A stretch of 64,000 nucleotides of DNA from an uncultured Flavobacteriaceae bacterium (GCA_913045325.1 CAJWPZ010000005.1:1-64000), one strand, 5' to 3'. Shown: positions 34,966 through 45,199, numbered from the stretch's first letter. Translations and numbers: made by a program. The notes: a model not told the origin generated them from the sequence alone.

Positions 34966-35856
34966 ATGCCCTTCAAGCCCTTTACAGACTATCTCCTATT
35001 AGAAAAAAAATATTCTCCTCATACCGTGGCGGCATATTCAAAAGATATCCAGCGGTTTTTTGATTTTGTGTCAAAAGAGTACCAATTAAAGTCATTACTT
35101 GTTGTTAATTATAGTATGGTGCGTAGCTGGATTGTATATTTGGTAGATTCTGGTATTTCCAACAGTAGTATTAATCGCAAGATCTCTTCTTTAAAAACCT
35201 ATTATAAGTTTCTTTTAAAAACCAGTCAGATATCTGAAACTCCGCTGGCAAAACACAGGGCTTTAAAGGTTGCCAAAAAAATCCAAATTCCATTTTCACA
35301 AACAGAGGTAGAAGATGTCTTGGAGTTGTTTGACCACGCCAATGATTTTCAGACGCTTCGGGATAAGTTAATTGTTGAGCTTTTTTATAGTACCGGTATC
35401 AGAAGAGCAGAGCTTATAGGGCTGAGGCTTTCTGATGTTTCTGAGGTTCAAAAAACCATTAAGGTATTAGGTAAAAGAAACAAAGAGCGCATCATTCCTC
35501 TATTGCCCAGTGTGCTAACTACAATAGCTAGATATAAAACCTTTAGAGCAGTCTTGCCTAGTTTGGGGGCTTCAAAGATATTGCTAGTCACCTCTAAGGG
35601 TAATGCTATATATGAAACCTTAGTGTATCGTGTTATTACACGTTATTTTTCTGAAATTTCCTTAAAAGTAAAAAAGAGCCCACACATACTGCGTCATTCT
35701 TTTGCTACTCATTTGTTAAGCCAAGGAGCTGAGCTTACCGCTGTAAAGGAGTTGTTGGGGCATGCCTCTTTGGCCTCTACCCAGGTGTATACTCATAATA
35801 GTATAGATACTCTAAAACAGGTGTATAAAAACACCCACCCAAGAAATTCAAAATGA
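34966..35856 (+). CDS. xerC: Tyrosine recombinase of the XerC/XerD type
   Basis: This 296-residue site-specific recombinase probably resolves chromosome dimers at dif. The N-terminal SAM-like core-binding domain covers about 1-90. Catalytic residues: R146 in STGIRRAEL, the beta-hairpin Lys in VLGKRNKER (K170), H240 and R243 in HILRHSFATHLL, H266 in LLGHASLAS and nucleophile Y275 in TQVYTHNS. Size and position (after rpsU) fit housekeeping XerC rather than a phage or island integrase. Assignment to XerC versus XerD is not certain. Confidence 0.88.
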   Translation: MPFKPFTDYLLLEKKYSPHTVAAYSKDIQRFFDFVSKEYQLKSLLVVNYSMVRSWIVYLVDSGISNSSINRKISSLKTYYKFLLKTSQISETPLAKHRALKVAKKIQIPFSQTEVEDVLELFDHANDFQTLRDKLIVELFYSTGIRRAELIGLRLSDVSEVQKTIKVLGKRNKERIIPLLPSVLTTIARYKTFRAVLPSLGASKILLVTSKGNAIYETLVYRVITRYFSEISLKVKKSPHILRHSFATHLLSQGAELTAVKELLGHASLASTQVYTHNSIDTLKQVYKNTHPRNSK

Positions 35857-35905
35857 GGTTTTATTAGGGGCTTGTGATTCTTCTAAAATTAATTTTAAAA
35901 AAGCT

Positions 35906-35935
35906 TTGCGTATCTCTATGTTTTGAATATTTTTG
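35906..35935 (+). promoter_or_regulatory. Promoter P1 upstream of the tRNA-tuf operon
   Basis: TTG (35906-35908), 19-nt spacer, TATTTTTG (35928-35935): a full Bacteroidota consensus. It lies 140 nt before tRNA-Thr, in the gap that holds hpf/raiA in many relatives; no such gene is present here. Confidence 0.6.
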
Positions 35936-35983
35936 CCGCCGGAATTATTGTGAAGCTTTAAATAAATTTTCCAACAATTTGTT

Positions 35984-36012
35984 TTGTAGAAAAAATTAAA
36001 TCTTTACATTTG
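35984..36012 (+). promoter_or_regulatory. Promoter P2 upstream of the tRNA-tuf operon
   Basis: TTG (35984-35986), 18-nt spacer, TACATTTG (36005-36012): a second full consensus, 63 nt before tRNA-Thr. The two tandem promoters would drive the heavily used tRNA-tuf-secE-nusG-ribosomal set. Confidence 0.75.
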
Positions 36013-36074
36013 CAATCCGTTAGAAATAGCGGGGTTCTTTATGTAGGTTTATTCAGCATAAAAAAACATAAAAA

Positions 36075-36148
36075 GCCGATGTAGCTCAGCTGGCTAGAGC
36101 AGCTGATTTGTAATCAGCAGGTCGTGGGTTCGAGTCCCTCCATCGGCT
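36075..36148 (+). tRNA. tRNA-Thr (anticodon TGT)
   Basis: A 74-nt cloverleaf: acceptor GCCGATG/CATCGGC, anticodon loop TTTGTAA, T-loop TTCGAGT. Decodes ACA and related codons. The CCA end is not encoded. First of four closely spaced tRNA genes before tuf. Confidence 0.97.
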
Positions 36149-36276
36149 CATAAAATTTTGGAAAGTTTGGTTTCTTTTTTGTACTAAGAAACACTTTTAA
36201 CAAAGGTCTTTTTAAATGTTAGTTCTTTAAAATATTGATTTTCAAATTTGAATAATACATTCAAGGTAGAAAAATA

Positions 36277-36358
<82 letters not shown>

Positions 36359-36461
36359 CAAATTTTTCACTCCTAATGTCTGTAGGTGCTACTATTACCA
36401 CATTGTGCCTGTGGGATTTTGAATTTGAAAGCTTGAGAAGTCACCGTATTTCTCTATAAAA

Positions 36462-36534
36462 GCGGGAGTAGCTCAGTTGGTAGAGCGTCAGCCTTCCAAG
36501 CTGAATGTCGCCAGTTCGAACCTGGTCTCCCGCT
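36462..36534 (+). tRNA. tRNA-Gly (anticodon TCC)
   Basis: A 73-nt cloverleaf: acceptor GCGGGAG/CTCCCGC, anticodon loop CTTCCAA between TCAGC and GCTGA. Reads GGA/GGG. CCA is not encoded. Confidence 0.97.
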
Positions 36535-36662
36535 CTATTTTCATCCTTGCAGTTTTGTGAGGATATTGTTGTTTACAGGCATTTGGTCTGTAAACAACAA
36601 GCAGCTCTTTTGAGTTTTGATTTGATTTTTTATTGAATCAAACGTGAGACCAGCAAGTAAAA

Positions 36663-36734
36663 GCCGGTGTAGCTCAGGGGTAGAGCGTTTCCTTGGTAAG
36701 GAAGAGGTCACGAGTTCAATTCTCGTCATTGGCT
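36663..36734 (+). tRNA. tRNA-Thr (anticodon GGT)
   Basis: A 72-nt cloverleaf: acceptor GCCGGTG/CATTGGC with two G-U pairs, anticodon loop TTGGTAA between TTTCC and GGAAG. Reads ACC/ACU. It lies 65 nt before tuf. Confidence 0.95.
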
Positions 36735-36799
36735 CAAAAAACAGATAAGTATAAATACAATTGAACACTAATATATAACTAAGTTAAACTAAATACAAA

Positions 36800-37987
36800 A
36801 TGGCAAAGGCAACATATGATCGTTCGAAACCACACCTTAATGTAGGTACTATTGGACACGTAGATCACGGTAAAACAACATTAACAGCTGCGATTACTAA
36901 GGTACTATCGGATGCTGGATTTTCAGAAGCATCAGCTTTTGATCAAATTGACAACGCTCCAGAAGAAAAAGAGCGTGGTATAACAATTAACTCTTCGCAC
37001 GTTGAGTACGCGACGGCTAACCGTCACTACGCACACGTTGACTGTCCAGGTCACGCCGATTATGTAAAGAACATGGTTACGGGTGCTGCACAAATGGATG
37101 GAGCAATACTAGTTGTTGCTGCAACTGATGGACCAATGCCACAAACACGTGAGCATATCCTTTTAGGACGTCAGGTAGGTATTCCACGTATCGTTGTATT
37201 TATGAATAAAGTAGATATGGTTGATGATGAGGAATTACTTGAATTAGTAGAGATGGAGATCAGAGATCTTTTATCTTTCTATGAGTATGATGGTGACAAT
37301 GGACCTGTAATCGCTGGATCTGCACTTGGTGCACTTAACGGTGAGCAAAAATGGGTTGATACTGTTGTTGAGCTAATGGCAGCTGTAGATACATGGATCG
37401 AAGAGCCGTTAAGAGAGATAGATAAGCCTTTCTTGATGCCTATTGAAGATGTATTCTCTATTACTGGTCGTGGAACTGTAGCTACAGGTCGTATCGAAAC
37501 TGGTATCGCAAACACTGGAGATCCTGTTGAGATCATTGGTATGGGAGCTGAGAAATTAACTTCTACAATTACTGGTATTGAAATGTTCCGTCAAATCCTT
37601 GATAGAGGAGAGGCTGGAGATAACGCTGGTATTCTTTTAAGAGGTATTGAGAAATCAATGATCTCTAGAGGAATGGTAATCGTTCAACCAGGATCTGTAA
37701 CACCACACGCTAAGTTTAAAGCTGAGGTTTACGTACTTAAAAAAGAAGAAGGTGGACGTCACACTCCATTTCATAATAACTACAGACCACAGTTTTACGT
37801 TCGTACAACTGATGTAACAGGTAACATTTCTCTTCCTGATGGAGTTGAAATGGTAATGCCTGGAGATAACTTAACAATTCACGTTGAGCTAATTTCTGCA
37901 ATTGCAATGAGCATTGGTTTACGTTTTGCTATCCGTGAAGGTGGTAGAACTGTAGGAGCAGGTCAGGTAACTGAAATTTTAGACTAA
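36800..37987 (+). CDS. tuf: Translation elongation factor Tu
   Basis: EF-Tu delivers aminoacyl-tRNA to the ribosome with GTP. The 395-residue protein has G1 GHVDHGKT, the switch-I GITI segment, G3 DCPGH, G4 NKVD and G5 GSALGAL, then the two beta-barrel domains ending [12 protein letters not shown]. The thermally conserved [16 protein letters not shown] start supports the ATG at 36800. It sits between tRNA-Thr and tRNA-Trp, so its mRNA is probably cut out of a mixed tRNA/mRNA transcript. Confidence 0.98.
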   Translation: MAKATYDRSKPHLNVGTIGHVDHGKTTLTAAITKVLSDAGFSEASAFDQIDNAPEEKERGITINSSHVEYATANRHYAHVDCPGHADYVKNMVTGAAQMDGAILVVAATDGPMPQTREHILLGRQVGIPRIVVFMNKVDMVDDEELLELVEMEIRDLLSFYEYDGDNGPVIAGSALGALNGEQKWVDTVVELMAAVDTWIEEPLREIDKPFLMPIEDVFSITGRGTVATGRIETGIANTGDPVEIIGMGAEKLTSTITGIEMFRQILDRGEAGDNAGILLRGIEKSMISRGMVIVQPGSVTPHAKFKAEVYVLKKEEGGRHTPFHNNYRPQFYVRTTDVTGNISLPDGVEMVMPGDNLTIHVELISAIAMSIGLRFAIREGGRTVGAGQVTEILD

Positions 37988-38011
37988 AAATTAGTCTATA
38001 GTATATAGAGT

Positions 38012-38040
38012 AAAGGTGTTCCGTTTTTTCGGGACGCCTT
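38012..38040 (+). terminator. Hairpin after tuf, weak terminator or processing signal
   Basis: AAGGTGTTCCG (38013-38023) pairs with CGGGACGCCTT (38030-38040), including two G-U pairs, with a loop of six T. There is no T run after the stem, so complete termination is doubtful; a processing or attenuation role is equally likely. A smaller hairpin covers the tuf stop codon (37981-37997). Confidence 0.45.
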
Positions 38041-38084
38041 GACTTTTATAACGGGTTTAGCTCTTTTAGAGTGAAATAATCCAT

Positions 38085-38157
38085 ACGGGATTAGCTCAGT
38101 TGGTAGAGCACTGGTCTCCAAAACCAGGTGTCGTGAGTTCGAGTCTCCCATCCCGTG
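38085..38157 (+). tRNA. tRNA-Trp (anticodon CCA)
   Basis: A 73-nt cloverleaf: acceptor ACGGGAT/ATCCCGT, anticodon loop CTCCAAA between CTGGT and ACCAG, discriminator G. CCA is not encoded. Position between tuf and secE is the usual Bacteroidota order. Confidence 0.97.
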
Positions 38158-38212
38158 CATATTTACTGAAATTTTATTATTTCAGTATCAGAAAAAATAA
38201 ATACCCATAAAG

Positions 38213-38398
38213 ATGGTAAACTATATTAAAGAGTCTTATAACGAATTAAAAAATCACGTAACGTGGACGCCTTGGTCTGAAGCGCAACGTCTTACTGTTA
38301 TTGTTGCTGCATTTTCTGTAGTATTGGCATTGGTAGTATGGGGAGTTGATACCGTTTTTAGTGGCGTTATATCTTATTACTTTGAGCTAATTAAATAA
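38213..38398 (+). CDS. secE: Preprotein translocase subunit SecE
   Basis: SecE is the small essential subunit of the SecYEG channel. This 61-residue single-helix form has the conserved amphipathic ELKNHVTWTPWSEAQRLTVI segment and one membrane helix (about 28-50). NusG follows 5 nt later. Confidence 0.95.
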   Translation: MVNYIKESYNELKNHVTWTPWSEAQRLTVIVAAFSVVLALVVWGVDTVFSGVISYYFELIK

Positions 38399-38403
38399 TA
38401 AGC

Positions 38404-38958
38404 ATGGCCGAAACAAAAAGTACAAAAAAGTGGTATGTTGTCCGTTCAGTAAGTGGACAGGAAAACAAAATCAAATCCTACATTGAGTCTGAAATCACAC
38501 GGTTGAATCTTCAGGACTATATAGAGAATATTTTGGTTCCTACCGAAAAGGTGATACAGATACGTAACGGAAAAAAAACAAACAAAGAGCGCGTTTATTT
38601 TCCTGGTTACATCATGGTGCAAGCAAGTCTTGTCGGTGAAATACCACATATTATAAGATCTGTTAATGGAGTAATTGGTTTTCTAGGAGAAGTTAAAGGA
38701 GGAGAGCCAGTGCCGCTTAGACAAAGTGAAGTTAATAGGCTGTTAGGGAAAGTAGATGAGCTTTCTGTAAAGGATGAGAATGTAAATATTCCATTCACTA
38801 TTGGTGAAACGATAAAGGTTGTTGATGGACCTTTCAACGGGTTTAACGGAACTGTTGAGAAAATCAATGAAGAAAAACGCAAGCTAGAGGTAATGGTTAA
38901 GATTTTCGGAAGAAAAACACCATTAGAGCTAAGCTATATGCAAGTAGAGAAAGTATAA
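38404..38958 (+). CDS. nusG: Transcription antitermination factor NusG
   Basis: NusG (184 residues) binds RNA polymerase and couples it to Rho or the ribosome. The NGN domain starts KKWYVVRSVSGQENKIKSYI, with YFPGYIMVQASL; the C-terminal KOW domain has VVDGPFNGFNGTVEKINEEK. Canonical position between secE and rplK. Confidence 0.97.
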   Translation: MAETKSTKKWYVVRSVSGQENKIKSYIESEITRLNLQDYIENILVPTEKVIQIRNGKKTNKERVYFPGYIMVQASLVGEIPHIIRSVNGVIGFLGEVKGGEPVPLRQSEVNRLLGKVDELSVKDENVNIPFTIGETIKVVDGPFNGFNGTVEKINEEKRKLEVMVKIFGRKTPLELSYMQVEKV

Positions 38959-39035
38959 TTGTTACACGCTATATTATAGGTTTTATTTAAAGCTTCCACT
39001 TTAAATTGAATCGACAAATTTTTTAAAAACAGAAA

Positions 39036-39473
39036 ATGGCAAAAGAAGTCAGTAAAGTAGTAAAATTGCAAGTTCGTGGAGGTGCGGCTAACCCCTCACC
39101 ACCAGTTGGACCCGCTTTAGGTGCTGCCGGTGTGAATATCATGGAGTTCTGTAAGCAGTTTAACGCTAGAACACAAGATAAGCAAGGAAAAGTATTGCCA
39201 GTTGCGATTACAGTATATAAAGACAAGTCTTTTGACTTTGTTATTAAAACTCCTCCAGCTGCTGTACAAATTCTTGAGGCAATCAAGGTCAAAAAAGGAT
39301 CTAGTGAGCCACACGTTAAGAAGGTAGGAACTATTTCTTGGGATCAAATTAGAGTGATTGCAGAAGACAAAATGCCCGATTTAAATGCTTTTAGTATTGA
39401 GTCTGCTATGAAAATGGTAGCCGGTACTGCGCGTTCAATGGGAATTAAAACAAAAGGTACTGCACCTTTATAA
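39036..39473 (+). CDS. rplK: 50S ribosomal protein L11
   Basis: L11 (145 residues) binds the GTPase centre of 23S rRNA. Hallmarks: [20 protein letters not shown] at the N-terminus and GTARSMGI near the C-terminus. First gene of the rplKAJL set. Confidence 0.98.
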   Translation: MAKEVSKVVKLQVRGGAANPSPPVGPALGAAGVNIMEFCKQFNARTQDKQGKVLPVAITVYKDKSFDFVIKTPPAAVQILEAIKVKKGSSEPHVKKVGTISWDQIRVIAEDKMPDLNAFSIESAMKMVAGTARSMGIKTKGTAPL

Positions 39474-39491
39474 TAAAAAAGAATCTATAAA

Positions 39492-40187
39492 ATGGCAAGA
39501 TTAACTAAAAAGCAAAAAGTGAATACTGCGAAAGTGGAGGCTAAAACCTACACTGTCTCAGAAGCTTCAGCTTTAATAAAAGAAATCTCCAACACAAACT
39601 TTGATCCATCTGTGGACCTTGCTGTGCGTCTTAATGTAGACCCACGTAAAGCAAACCAAATGGTTAGAGGCGTTGTTACCTTACCTCACGGTACAGGTAA
39701 AGATGTGAAGGTGTTAGCCTTAGTTACTCCAGATAAGGAAGCTGAAGCTACAGCTGCCGGAGCAGACTTTGTTGGATTAGATGAGTACCTCGATAAGATT
39801 AAAGGAGGTTGGACAGATGTTGACGTAATTGTAACTATGCCAAGTGTAATGGGTAAATTAGGCCCATTAGGGCGTGTTTTAGGACCTCGTGGTCTTATGC
39901 CAAACCCAAAGACAGGTACAGTAACAATGGACGTTGCTAAAGCGGTTAAAGACGTGAAAGGTGGTAAGATTGACTTTAAAGTTGAGAAGACTGGTATTAT
40001 TCATGCAGCAATAGGAAAAGCATCTTTTGATGCCGAGAATATTGCAGGAAACGCAAGAGAATTATTAACTACGTTGGTAAAACTGAAGCCTCAAGCGGCT
40101 AAGGGTGTTTATATTAAAAGTATATTCATGTCCAGCACAATGAGCCCAAGTATCGAGATTGATACAAAAGGATTCACTGAGCAGTAA
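39492..40187 (+). CDS. rplA: 50S ribosomal protein L1
   Basis: L1 (231 residues) forms the mobile stalk at the E site. Motifs [20 protein letters not shown] and [20 protein letters not shown] are typical. In many bacteria L1 represses its own operon by binding the rplK leader; no clear leader mimic is visible here. Confidence 0.98.
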   Translation: MARLTKKQKVNTAKVEAKTYTVSEASALIKEISNTNFDPSVDLAVRLNVDPRKANQMVRGVVTLPHGTGKDVKVLALVTPDKEAEATAAGADFVGLDEYLDKIKGGWTDVDVIVTMPSVMGKLGPLGRVLGPRGLMPNPKTGTVTMDVAKAVKDVKGGKIDFKVEKTGIIHAAIGKASFDAENIAGNARELLTTLVKLKPQAAKGVYIKSIFMSSTMSPSIEIDTKGFTEQ

Positions 40188-40198
40188 AACACACACTT

Positions 40199-40720
40199 AT
40201 GACAAGACAAGAAAAATCACAAGTAATTGAAACGTTAACTGCACAGCTTACAGAAAATACTACTATTTATTTAGCAGATATTTCTGGGTTGGATGCCGGA
40301 AAAACATCAAACTTACGTCGTGCTTGCTATAAAGCAGGTGTGAGGTTGGCTGTAGTTAAAAACACATTGCTAGCAAAAGCAATGGAAAGTTCTGATAAAG
40401 ATTTTGGCGATTTGCCAACAATCCTTAAAGGAAACACATCTTTATTATTTTCAGAAACAGGAAATGCACCTGCTAAGATCATAAAGGAATTCAGAAAAAA
40501 ATCTGAGAAGCCTTTACTTAAAGGAGCATATATCGAAGAGGCTATCTACATTGGAGATGATCAACTAGACAATCTAGTTAACATCAAATCTAAAGAAGAG
40601 GTTATTGGAGATATCATTGGGTTATTACAATCACCTGCTAAAAATGTTATTTCTGCTCTTAAGAGTGGTGGAAATACACTTTCAGGTATTGTTAAAACAC
40701 TTTCTGAAAGAGAAGGATAA
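40199..40720 (+). CDS. rplJ: 50S ribosomal protein L10
   Basis: L10 (173 residues) is the base of the L7/L12 stalk. N-terminal RNA-binding half contains AVVKNTLLAKAM; the C-terminal helix holds the L12-binding sites. The gap to rplA is only 11 nt, so there is no room for a separate L10 leader. Confidence 0.97.
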   Translation: MTRQEKSQVIETLTAQLTENTTIYLADISGLDAGKTSNLRRACYKAGVRLAVVKNTLLAKAMESSDKDFGDLPTILKGNTSLLFSETGNAPAKIIKEFRKKSEKPLLKGAYIEEAIYIGDDQLDNLVNIKSKEEVIGDIIGLLQSPAKNVISALKSGGNTLSGIVKTLSEREG

Positions 40721-40781
40721 TCAATACAATGCACTAATTAAATTACAAACAATAAATTACAATTTTTAAAAACGATAGAAA

Positions 40782-41156
40782 ATGGCAGATTTAAAAGATT
40801 TCGCAGAACAATTAGTTAACTTAACCGTAAAAGAGGTTAATGAATTAGCTACTATATTAAAAGATGAGTACGGTATCGAGCCTGCTGCTGCAGCTGTAGC
40901 TGTTGCTGCTGGTGGAGCTGGTGGCGCAGAAGCTGCTGATGAGCAAACTGAGTTTGACGTAATTCTTACGGCAGCTGGTGGAGCAAAATTAGCGGTAGTA
41001 AAACTAGTTAAAGAATTAACTGGTGCTGGTCTTAAAGATGCAAAAGGATTAGTTGATAATGCACCATCTCCAATTAAAGAGGGTGTATCTAAAGACGAAG
41101 CTGAAGCACTTAAAGCTCAATTAGAAGAAGCTGGAGCAGAGGTTGAGCTTAAGTAA
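40782..41156 (+). CDS. rplL: 50S ribosomal protein L7/L12
   Basis: L7/L12 (124 residues) recruits translation GTPases. It has the N-terminal dimer domain, an Ala/Gly hinge ([19 protein letters not shown]) and the C-terminal domain with [21 protein letters not shown] strong hairpin follows before rpoB. Confidence 0.98.
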   Translation: MADLKDFAEQLVNLTVKEVNELATILKDEYGIEPAAAAVAVAAGGAGGAEAADEQTEFDVILTAAGGAKLAVVKLVKELTGAGLKDAKGLVDNAPSPIKEGVSKDEAEALKAQLEEAGAEVELK

Positions 41157-41179
41157 GCTTTCCTAACTCCAAACCTTAA

Positions 41180-41220
41180 GGTTTAGGTCTTCCGTTTATC
41201 GCGGAAAGACCTAAACCCTT
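41180..41220 (+). terminator. rplL-rpoB hairpin, probable attenuator
   Basis: GGTTTAGGTCTTCCG (41180-41194) pairs with CGGAAAGACCTAAACC (41202-41217) with one bulge. A short CTTTT follows. It resembles the partial terminator between rplL and rpoB in E. coli, which lowers rpoBC expression relative to ribosomal protein genes. Confidence 0.65.
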
Positions 41221-41249
41221 TTGTGTATATAAAGGTTCCTATATTTTTG
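41221..41249 (+). promoter_or_regulatory. Promoter for rpoBC
   Basis: TTG (41221-41223), 18-nt spacer, TATTTTTG (41242-41249): a full Bacteroidota consensus, 43 nt before the rpoB ATG and directly after the hairpin. Confidence 0.65.
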
Positions 41250-41291
41250 AGTATACGCAACATAACTTGTTTAACTAAATTCCGTCCATAG

Positions 41292-44200
41292 ATGTCAGCA
41301 ATGTTAACTGAAAGATTGAATTTTTCTTCTGTTCAAAATAAGCCCGATTACCCGGACTTTTTGGATATCCAGATCAAATCCTTCCAGGATTTTTTCCAGT
41401 TGGAAACCAAATCAGAAGAAAGAGGCCAAGAAGGATTATACAAAACCTTTTTGGAGAATTTCCCAATTACAGATACTCGTAACCAGTTCGTGTTAGAGTT
41501 TTTAGATTATTTTGTAGATCCACCAAGATATTCCATACAAGAGTGTATTGAGCGTGGTCTTACCTACAGTGTGCCTTTAAAAGCGCGTTTAAAACTGTAT
41601 TGTACAGATCCAGAGCACGAAGATTTTGAAACAATTGTTCAAGATGTATACCTTGGTACTATTCCTTACATGACTCCCTCTGGTACTTTTTGTATCAATG
41701 GAGCAGAGCGTATTGTAGTTTCTCAACTACACCGTTCTCCAGGGGTATTCTTTGGACAATCATTCCATGCTAATGGAACAAAGCTTTATTCGGCCAGAGT
41801 AATTCCTTTTAAAGGTTCTTGGATCGAATTTGCTACCGATATCAACAGCGTTATGTACGCATATATCGATAGAAAGAAAAAATTACCAGTTACAACCCTC
41901 TTTAGAGCAATTGGTTTTGAGAGAGATAAAGATATCCTTGAGATATTTGATCTTGCCGAAGAAATCAAGGCGTCAAAAACTGGATTAAAAAAATACTTAG
42001 GTCGTAAGTTAGCAGCACGTGTGCTGAAAACTTGGCATGAAGATTTTGTAGATGAAGATACAGGTGAAGTTGTATCTATTGAGCGTAATGAAATTATCTT
42101 AGATCGCGATACTGTTCTTGAAAAAGAGCACATCGAAGAGATTATAGATTCTGGTTCAAAAACCATTTTATTGCACAAAGAGGATAATCACCTTGCAGAT
42201 TATGCAATTATCCACAACACGCTACAAAAAGATCCTACGAATTCTGAAAAAGAAGCTGTAGAGCACATCTACAGACAACTGCGTAACGCTGAACCGCCAG
42301 ATGAGGAGACCGCTCGTGGTATTATCAACAAGTTGTTTTTCTCTGACCAGAGATATAACCTTGGTGAAGTAGGACGTTATAGAATGAACAAAAAACTGGG
42401 TCTTGATATTGCAATGGATAAGCAAGTGCTTACCAAAGAAGATATCATAACTATTGTAAAGTACCTAATAGAGCTTATTAACTCTAAAGCAGAGATTGAT
42501 GATATTGATCACTTATCTAACCGTCGTGTACGTACCGTTGGTGAGCAGTTATCTTCTCAGTTTGGTGTTGGTCTTGCTCGTATGGCTCGTACCATTCGCG
42601 AAAGAATGAATGTACGTGACAATGAGGTATTTACTCCTATTGATTTAATAAACGCCAAGACTTTGTCTTCTGTGATTAATTCTTTCTTCGGAACGAATCA
42701 ATTATCACAGTTTATGGATCAAACAAACCCACTAGCAGAGATTACCCACAAACGTAGGTTATCTGCACTTGGGCCAGGTGGTTTGTCAAGAGAAAGAGCA
42801 GGATTTGAAGTACGTGATGTACATTACACACACTACGGAAGATTATGTCCTATTGAAACTCCTGAAGGACCAAACATTGGACTTATTTCATCCTTGGCTG
42901 TATATGCAAAGGTGAACAACTTAGGATTTATTGAAACGCCGTATCGTAAGGTAACAGATGGTGTTATCGATCTTAAGACAACTCCACAATACCTTTCTGC
43001 TGAAGAAGAAGAAGGACAAATGATTGCACAGGCAAACATTCCTTTAAAAAAGACAGGACAAATTGATACAGACAGAGTAATTGCCCGTGAAGAAGGTGAT
43101 TTCCCGGTGGTAGATCCAACACAGATTAATTATGCTGATGTTGCGCCAAACCAAATTGCATCAATTTCTGCATCATTAATTCCATTTTTGGAACATGATG
43201 ATGCCAACCGTGCTTTGATGGGATCTAACATGATGCGTCAAGCAGTACCTTTATTAATTGCAGATTCTCCAATTGTAGGAACTGGATTGGAGCGTCAAGT
43301 CGCTTCAGATTCTCGTGTTCTTATCAATGCAGAGGGAGACGGAACTGTTGAGTATGTAGATGCAAATGAAGTTACTATTAAGTATGACCGTTCTGAAAAA
43401 GATGGAATGGTAAGCTTCGATAGTGATAGCAAAACATACCAATTAATTAAGTTTAGAAAAACAAATCAAGGAACCTCTATTAACCTAAAGCCTATTGTTA
43501 GACAAGGGGATAGAGTATTAAAAGGTCAAGTATTATGTCAAGGGTACGCTACCGAAAAGGGTGAGCTTGCACTAGGACGTAACATGAAGGTTGCCTTTAT
43601 GCCTTGGAAAGGATATAACTTTGAGGATGCCATTGTAATTTCAGAAAGAGTAGTGCGTGAAGATATCTTTACCTCTATTCATATTGATGAGTATTCTTTA
43701 GAAGTTAGAGACACAAAACTAGGAAACGAAGAACTGACAAATGATATTCCTAACGTTTCAGAAGAGGCCACTAAAGACCTTGATGAAAATGGAATGATTA
43801 GAATTGGTGCAGAAGTAAAACCTGGTGATATTCTCATTGGTAAGATTACTCCAAAAGGAGAAAGTGATCCTACTCCTGAAGAAAAATTATTACGTGCTAT
43901 CTTTGGTGATAAAGCAGGTGATGTAAAAGATGCTTCTTTGAAAGCTTCTCCATCATTACATGGTGTTGTTATCAATAAAAAATTATTTGCACGCGCAGTA
44001 AAAGATAAACGTAAAAGAGCTAAAGATAAAGAAGACATTGCTGCACTTGAGGTGAAGTATGATGGAAAATTTGATTCTCTTAAAGAGGTACTAGTAGAAA
44101 AACTATTTACAATTGTTGGAGGTAAAACAGCTCAAGGCGTTACAAACGATCTTGGTGAGGTAGTCTTTCCAAAAGGTAAAAAGTATACACTCAAGATGTT

Positions 44201-45104
44201 AAATGCGGTAGATGATTATACGCATTTAGTTGGAGGAGTTTGGGCAACAGATTCTGAAACCAATGAAATGGTTGCAGACCTTATGCACAACTACCGTATC
44301 AAAGAAAATGACCTACAAGGTAACTTGCGTCGTGAGAAGTTCACTATCTCTGTTGGAGATGAACTTCCTGCAGGAATCTTAAAACTTGCTAAAATTTATG
44401 TTGCTAAAAAACGTAAATTAAAAGTGGGTGATAAGATGGCAGGACGTCACGGTAACAAAGGTATTGTAGCTCGTATTGTAAGAGATGAGGATATGCCATT
44501 TTTAGAAGATGGATCTCCGGTGGATATTGTTTTAAATCCTCTTGGTGTACCTTCTCGTATGAACATTGGTCAAATCTATGAAACTGTTTTAGGATGGGCT
44601 GGTCAAAAACTGGGTCGCAAGTATGCAACACCAATTTTTGATGGTGCAACGCTAGATCAAATCAATGAGTTAACCGATGAGGCTGGAATTCCAAGATTTG
44701 GACATACCTACCTTTATGATGGTGGAACTGGACAACGTTTTGATCAACCAGCAACTGTTGGTGTGATTTATATGTTGAAACTAGGACATATGGTTGATGA
44801 CAAAATGCATGCTCGTTCTATAGGACCATACTCACTAATTACGCAACAACCATTGGGTGGTAAAGCTCAATTTGGGGGTCAACGTTTTGGAGAGATGGAA
44901 GTATGGGCACTTGAAGCATATGGAGCATCAAGCACTTTACGTGAAATATTGACAGTGAAGTCTGATGATGTAATTGGTAGGGCTAAAACTTACGAGAGTA
45001 TCGTTAAGGGTGAGCCAATGCCAGAACCGGGTCTTCCAGAATCTTTTAACGTGTTAATGCACGAACTAAAAGGTCTTGGACTAGACATCAGACTAGAAGA
45101 ATAG
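41292..45104 (+). CDS. rpoB: DNA-directed RNA polymerase subunit beta
   Basis: RpoB is 1270 residues. The rifampicin pocket reads [20 protein letters not shown] with the usual Gln, Asp and His and the later SALGPGGL Ser, so the target looks wild type and drug sensitive. Other motifs: [32 protein letters not shown] and the C-terminal [25 protein letters not shown] could start at the ATG at 41292 or three codons later. The gene has its own predicted promoter after the rplL hairpin. Confidence 0.99.
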   Translation: MSAMLTERLNFSSVQNKPDYPDFLDIQIKSFQDFFQLETKSEERGQEGLYKTFLENFPITDTRNQFVLEFLDYFVDPPRYSIQECIERGLTYSVPLKARLKLYCTDPEHEDFETIVQDVYLGTIPYMTPSGTFCINGAERIVVSQLHRSPGVFFGQSFHANGTKLYSARVIPFKGSWIEFATDINSVMYAYIDRKKKLPVTTLFRAIGFERDKDILEIFDLAEEIKASKTGLKKYLGRKLAARVLKTWHEDFVDEDTGEVVSIERNEIILDRDTVLEKEHIEEIIDSGSKTILLHKEDNHLADYAIIHNTLQKDPTNSEKEAVEHIYRQLRNAEPPDEETARGIINKLFFSDQRYNLGEVGRYRMNKKLGLDIAMDKQVLTKEDIITIVKYLIELINSKAEIDDIDHLSNRRVRTVGEQLSSQFGVGLARMARTIRERMNVRDNEVFTPIDLINAKTLSSVINSFFGTNQLSQFMDQTNPLAEITHKRRLSALGPGGLSRERAGFEVRDVHYTHYGRLCPIETPEGPNIGLISSLAVYAKVNNLGFIETPYRKVTDGVIDLKTTPQYLSAEEEEGQMIAQANIPLKKTGQIDTDRVIAREEGDFPVVDPTQINYADVAPNQIASISASLIPFLEHDDANRALMGSNMMRQAVPLLIADSPIVGTGLERQVASDSRVLINAEGDGTVEYVDANEVTIKYDRSEKDGMVSFDSDSKTYQLIKFRKTNQGTSINLKPIVRQGDRVLKGQVLCQGYATEKGELALGRNMKVAFMPWKGYNFEDAIVISERVVREDIFTSIHIDEYSLEVRDTKLGNEELTNDIPNVSEEATKDLDENGMIRIGAEVKPGDILIGKITPKGESDPTPEEKLLRAIFGDKAGDVKDASLKASPSLHGVVINKKLFARAVKDKRKRAKDKEDIAALEVKYDGKFDSLKEVLVEKLFTIVGGKTAQGVTNDLGEVVFPKGKKYTLKMLNAVDDYTHLVGGVWATDSETNEMVADLMHNYRIKENDLQGNLRREKFTISVGDELPAGILKLAKIYVAKKRKLKVGDKMAGRHGNKGIVARIVRDEDMPFLEDGSPVDIVLNPLGVPSRMNIGQIYETVLGWAGQKLGRKYATPIFDGATLDQINELTDEAGIPRFGHTYLYDGGTGQRFDQPATVGVIYMLKLGHMVDDKMHARSIGPYSLITQQPLGGKAQFGGQRFGEMEVWALEAYGASSTLREILTVKSDDVIGRAKTYESIVKGEPMPEPGLPESFNVLMHELKGLGLDIRLEE

Positions 45105-45166
45105 ATTTTCTCCCGCGCCACGGCGCGGGAAAATAATTTGTTTTTCTCCGGAAACAGTCGTTTCCA
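45105..45166 (+). other. Two hairpins between rpoB and rpoC
   Basis: CCCGCGCC (45112-45119) and GGCGCGGG (45122-45129) form an 8-bp GC-only stem with a 2-nt spacer, or a 7-bp stem with loop CACG, flanked by ATTTTC/AAAAT. A second hairpin, GGAAAC (45150-45155) with GTTTCC (45160-45165), follows. No T run is present. Such a GC-rich stem is unusual in this AT-rich genome; it could protect or process the mRNA. Confidence 0.6.
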
Positions 45167-45199
45167 AATCAATAGTTTTAAATTTTATTTTACAGCATT

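Noticed and set aside
34966-35856. Tyrosine recombinase as sign of an integrated element
   Set aside because: Size, catalytic residues and position after rpsU fit housekeeping XerC; no attachment-site repeat, phage or plasmid genes are near, and the flanking genes are core.
36541-36768. Minus-strand ORF of 75 codons containing RIELVTSSLPRKRSTPELHR
   Set aside because: It is the reverse complement of tRNA-Thr(GGT) plus flanks. This peptide is a well-known artefact from annotating across tRNA genes.
43679-44038. Minus-strand ORF inside rpoB
   Set aside because: Antisense shadow of rpoB, no features of its own.
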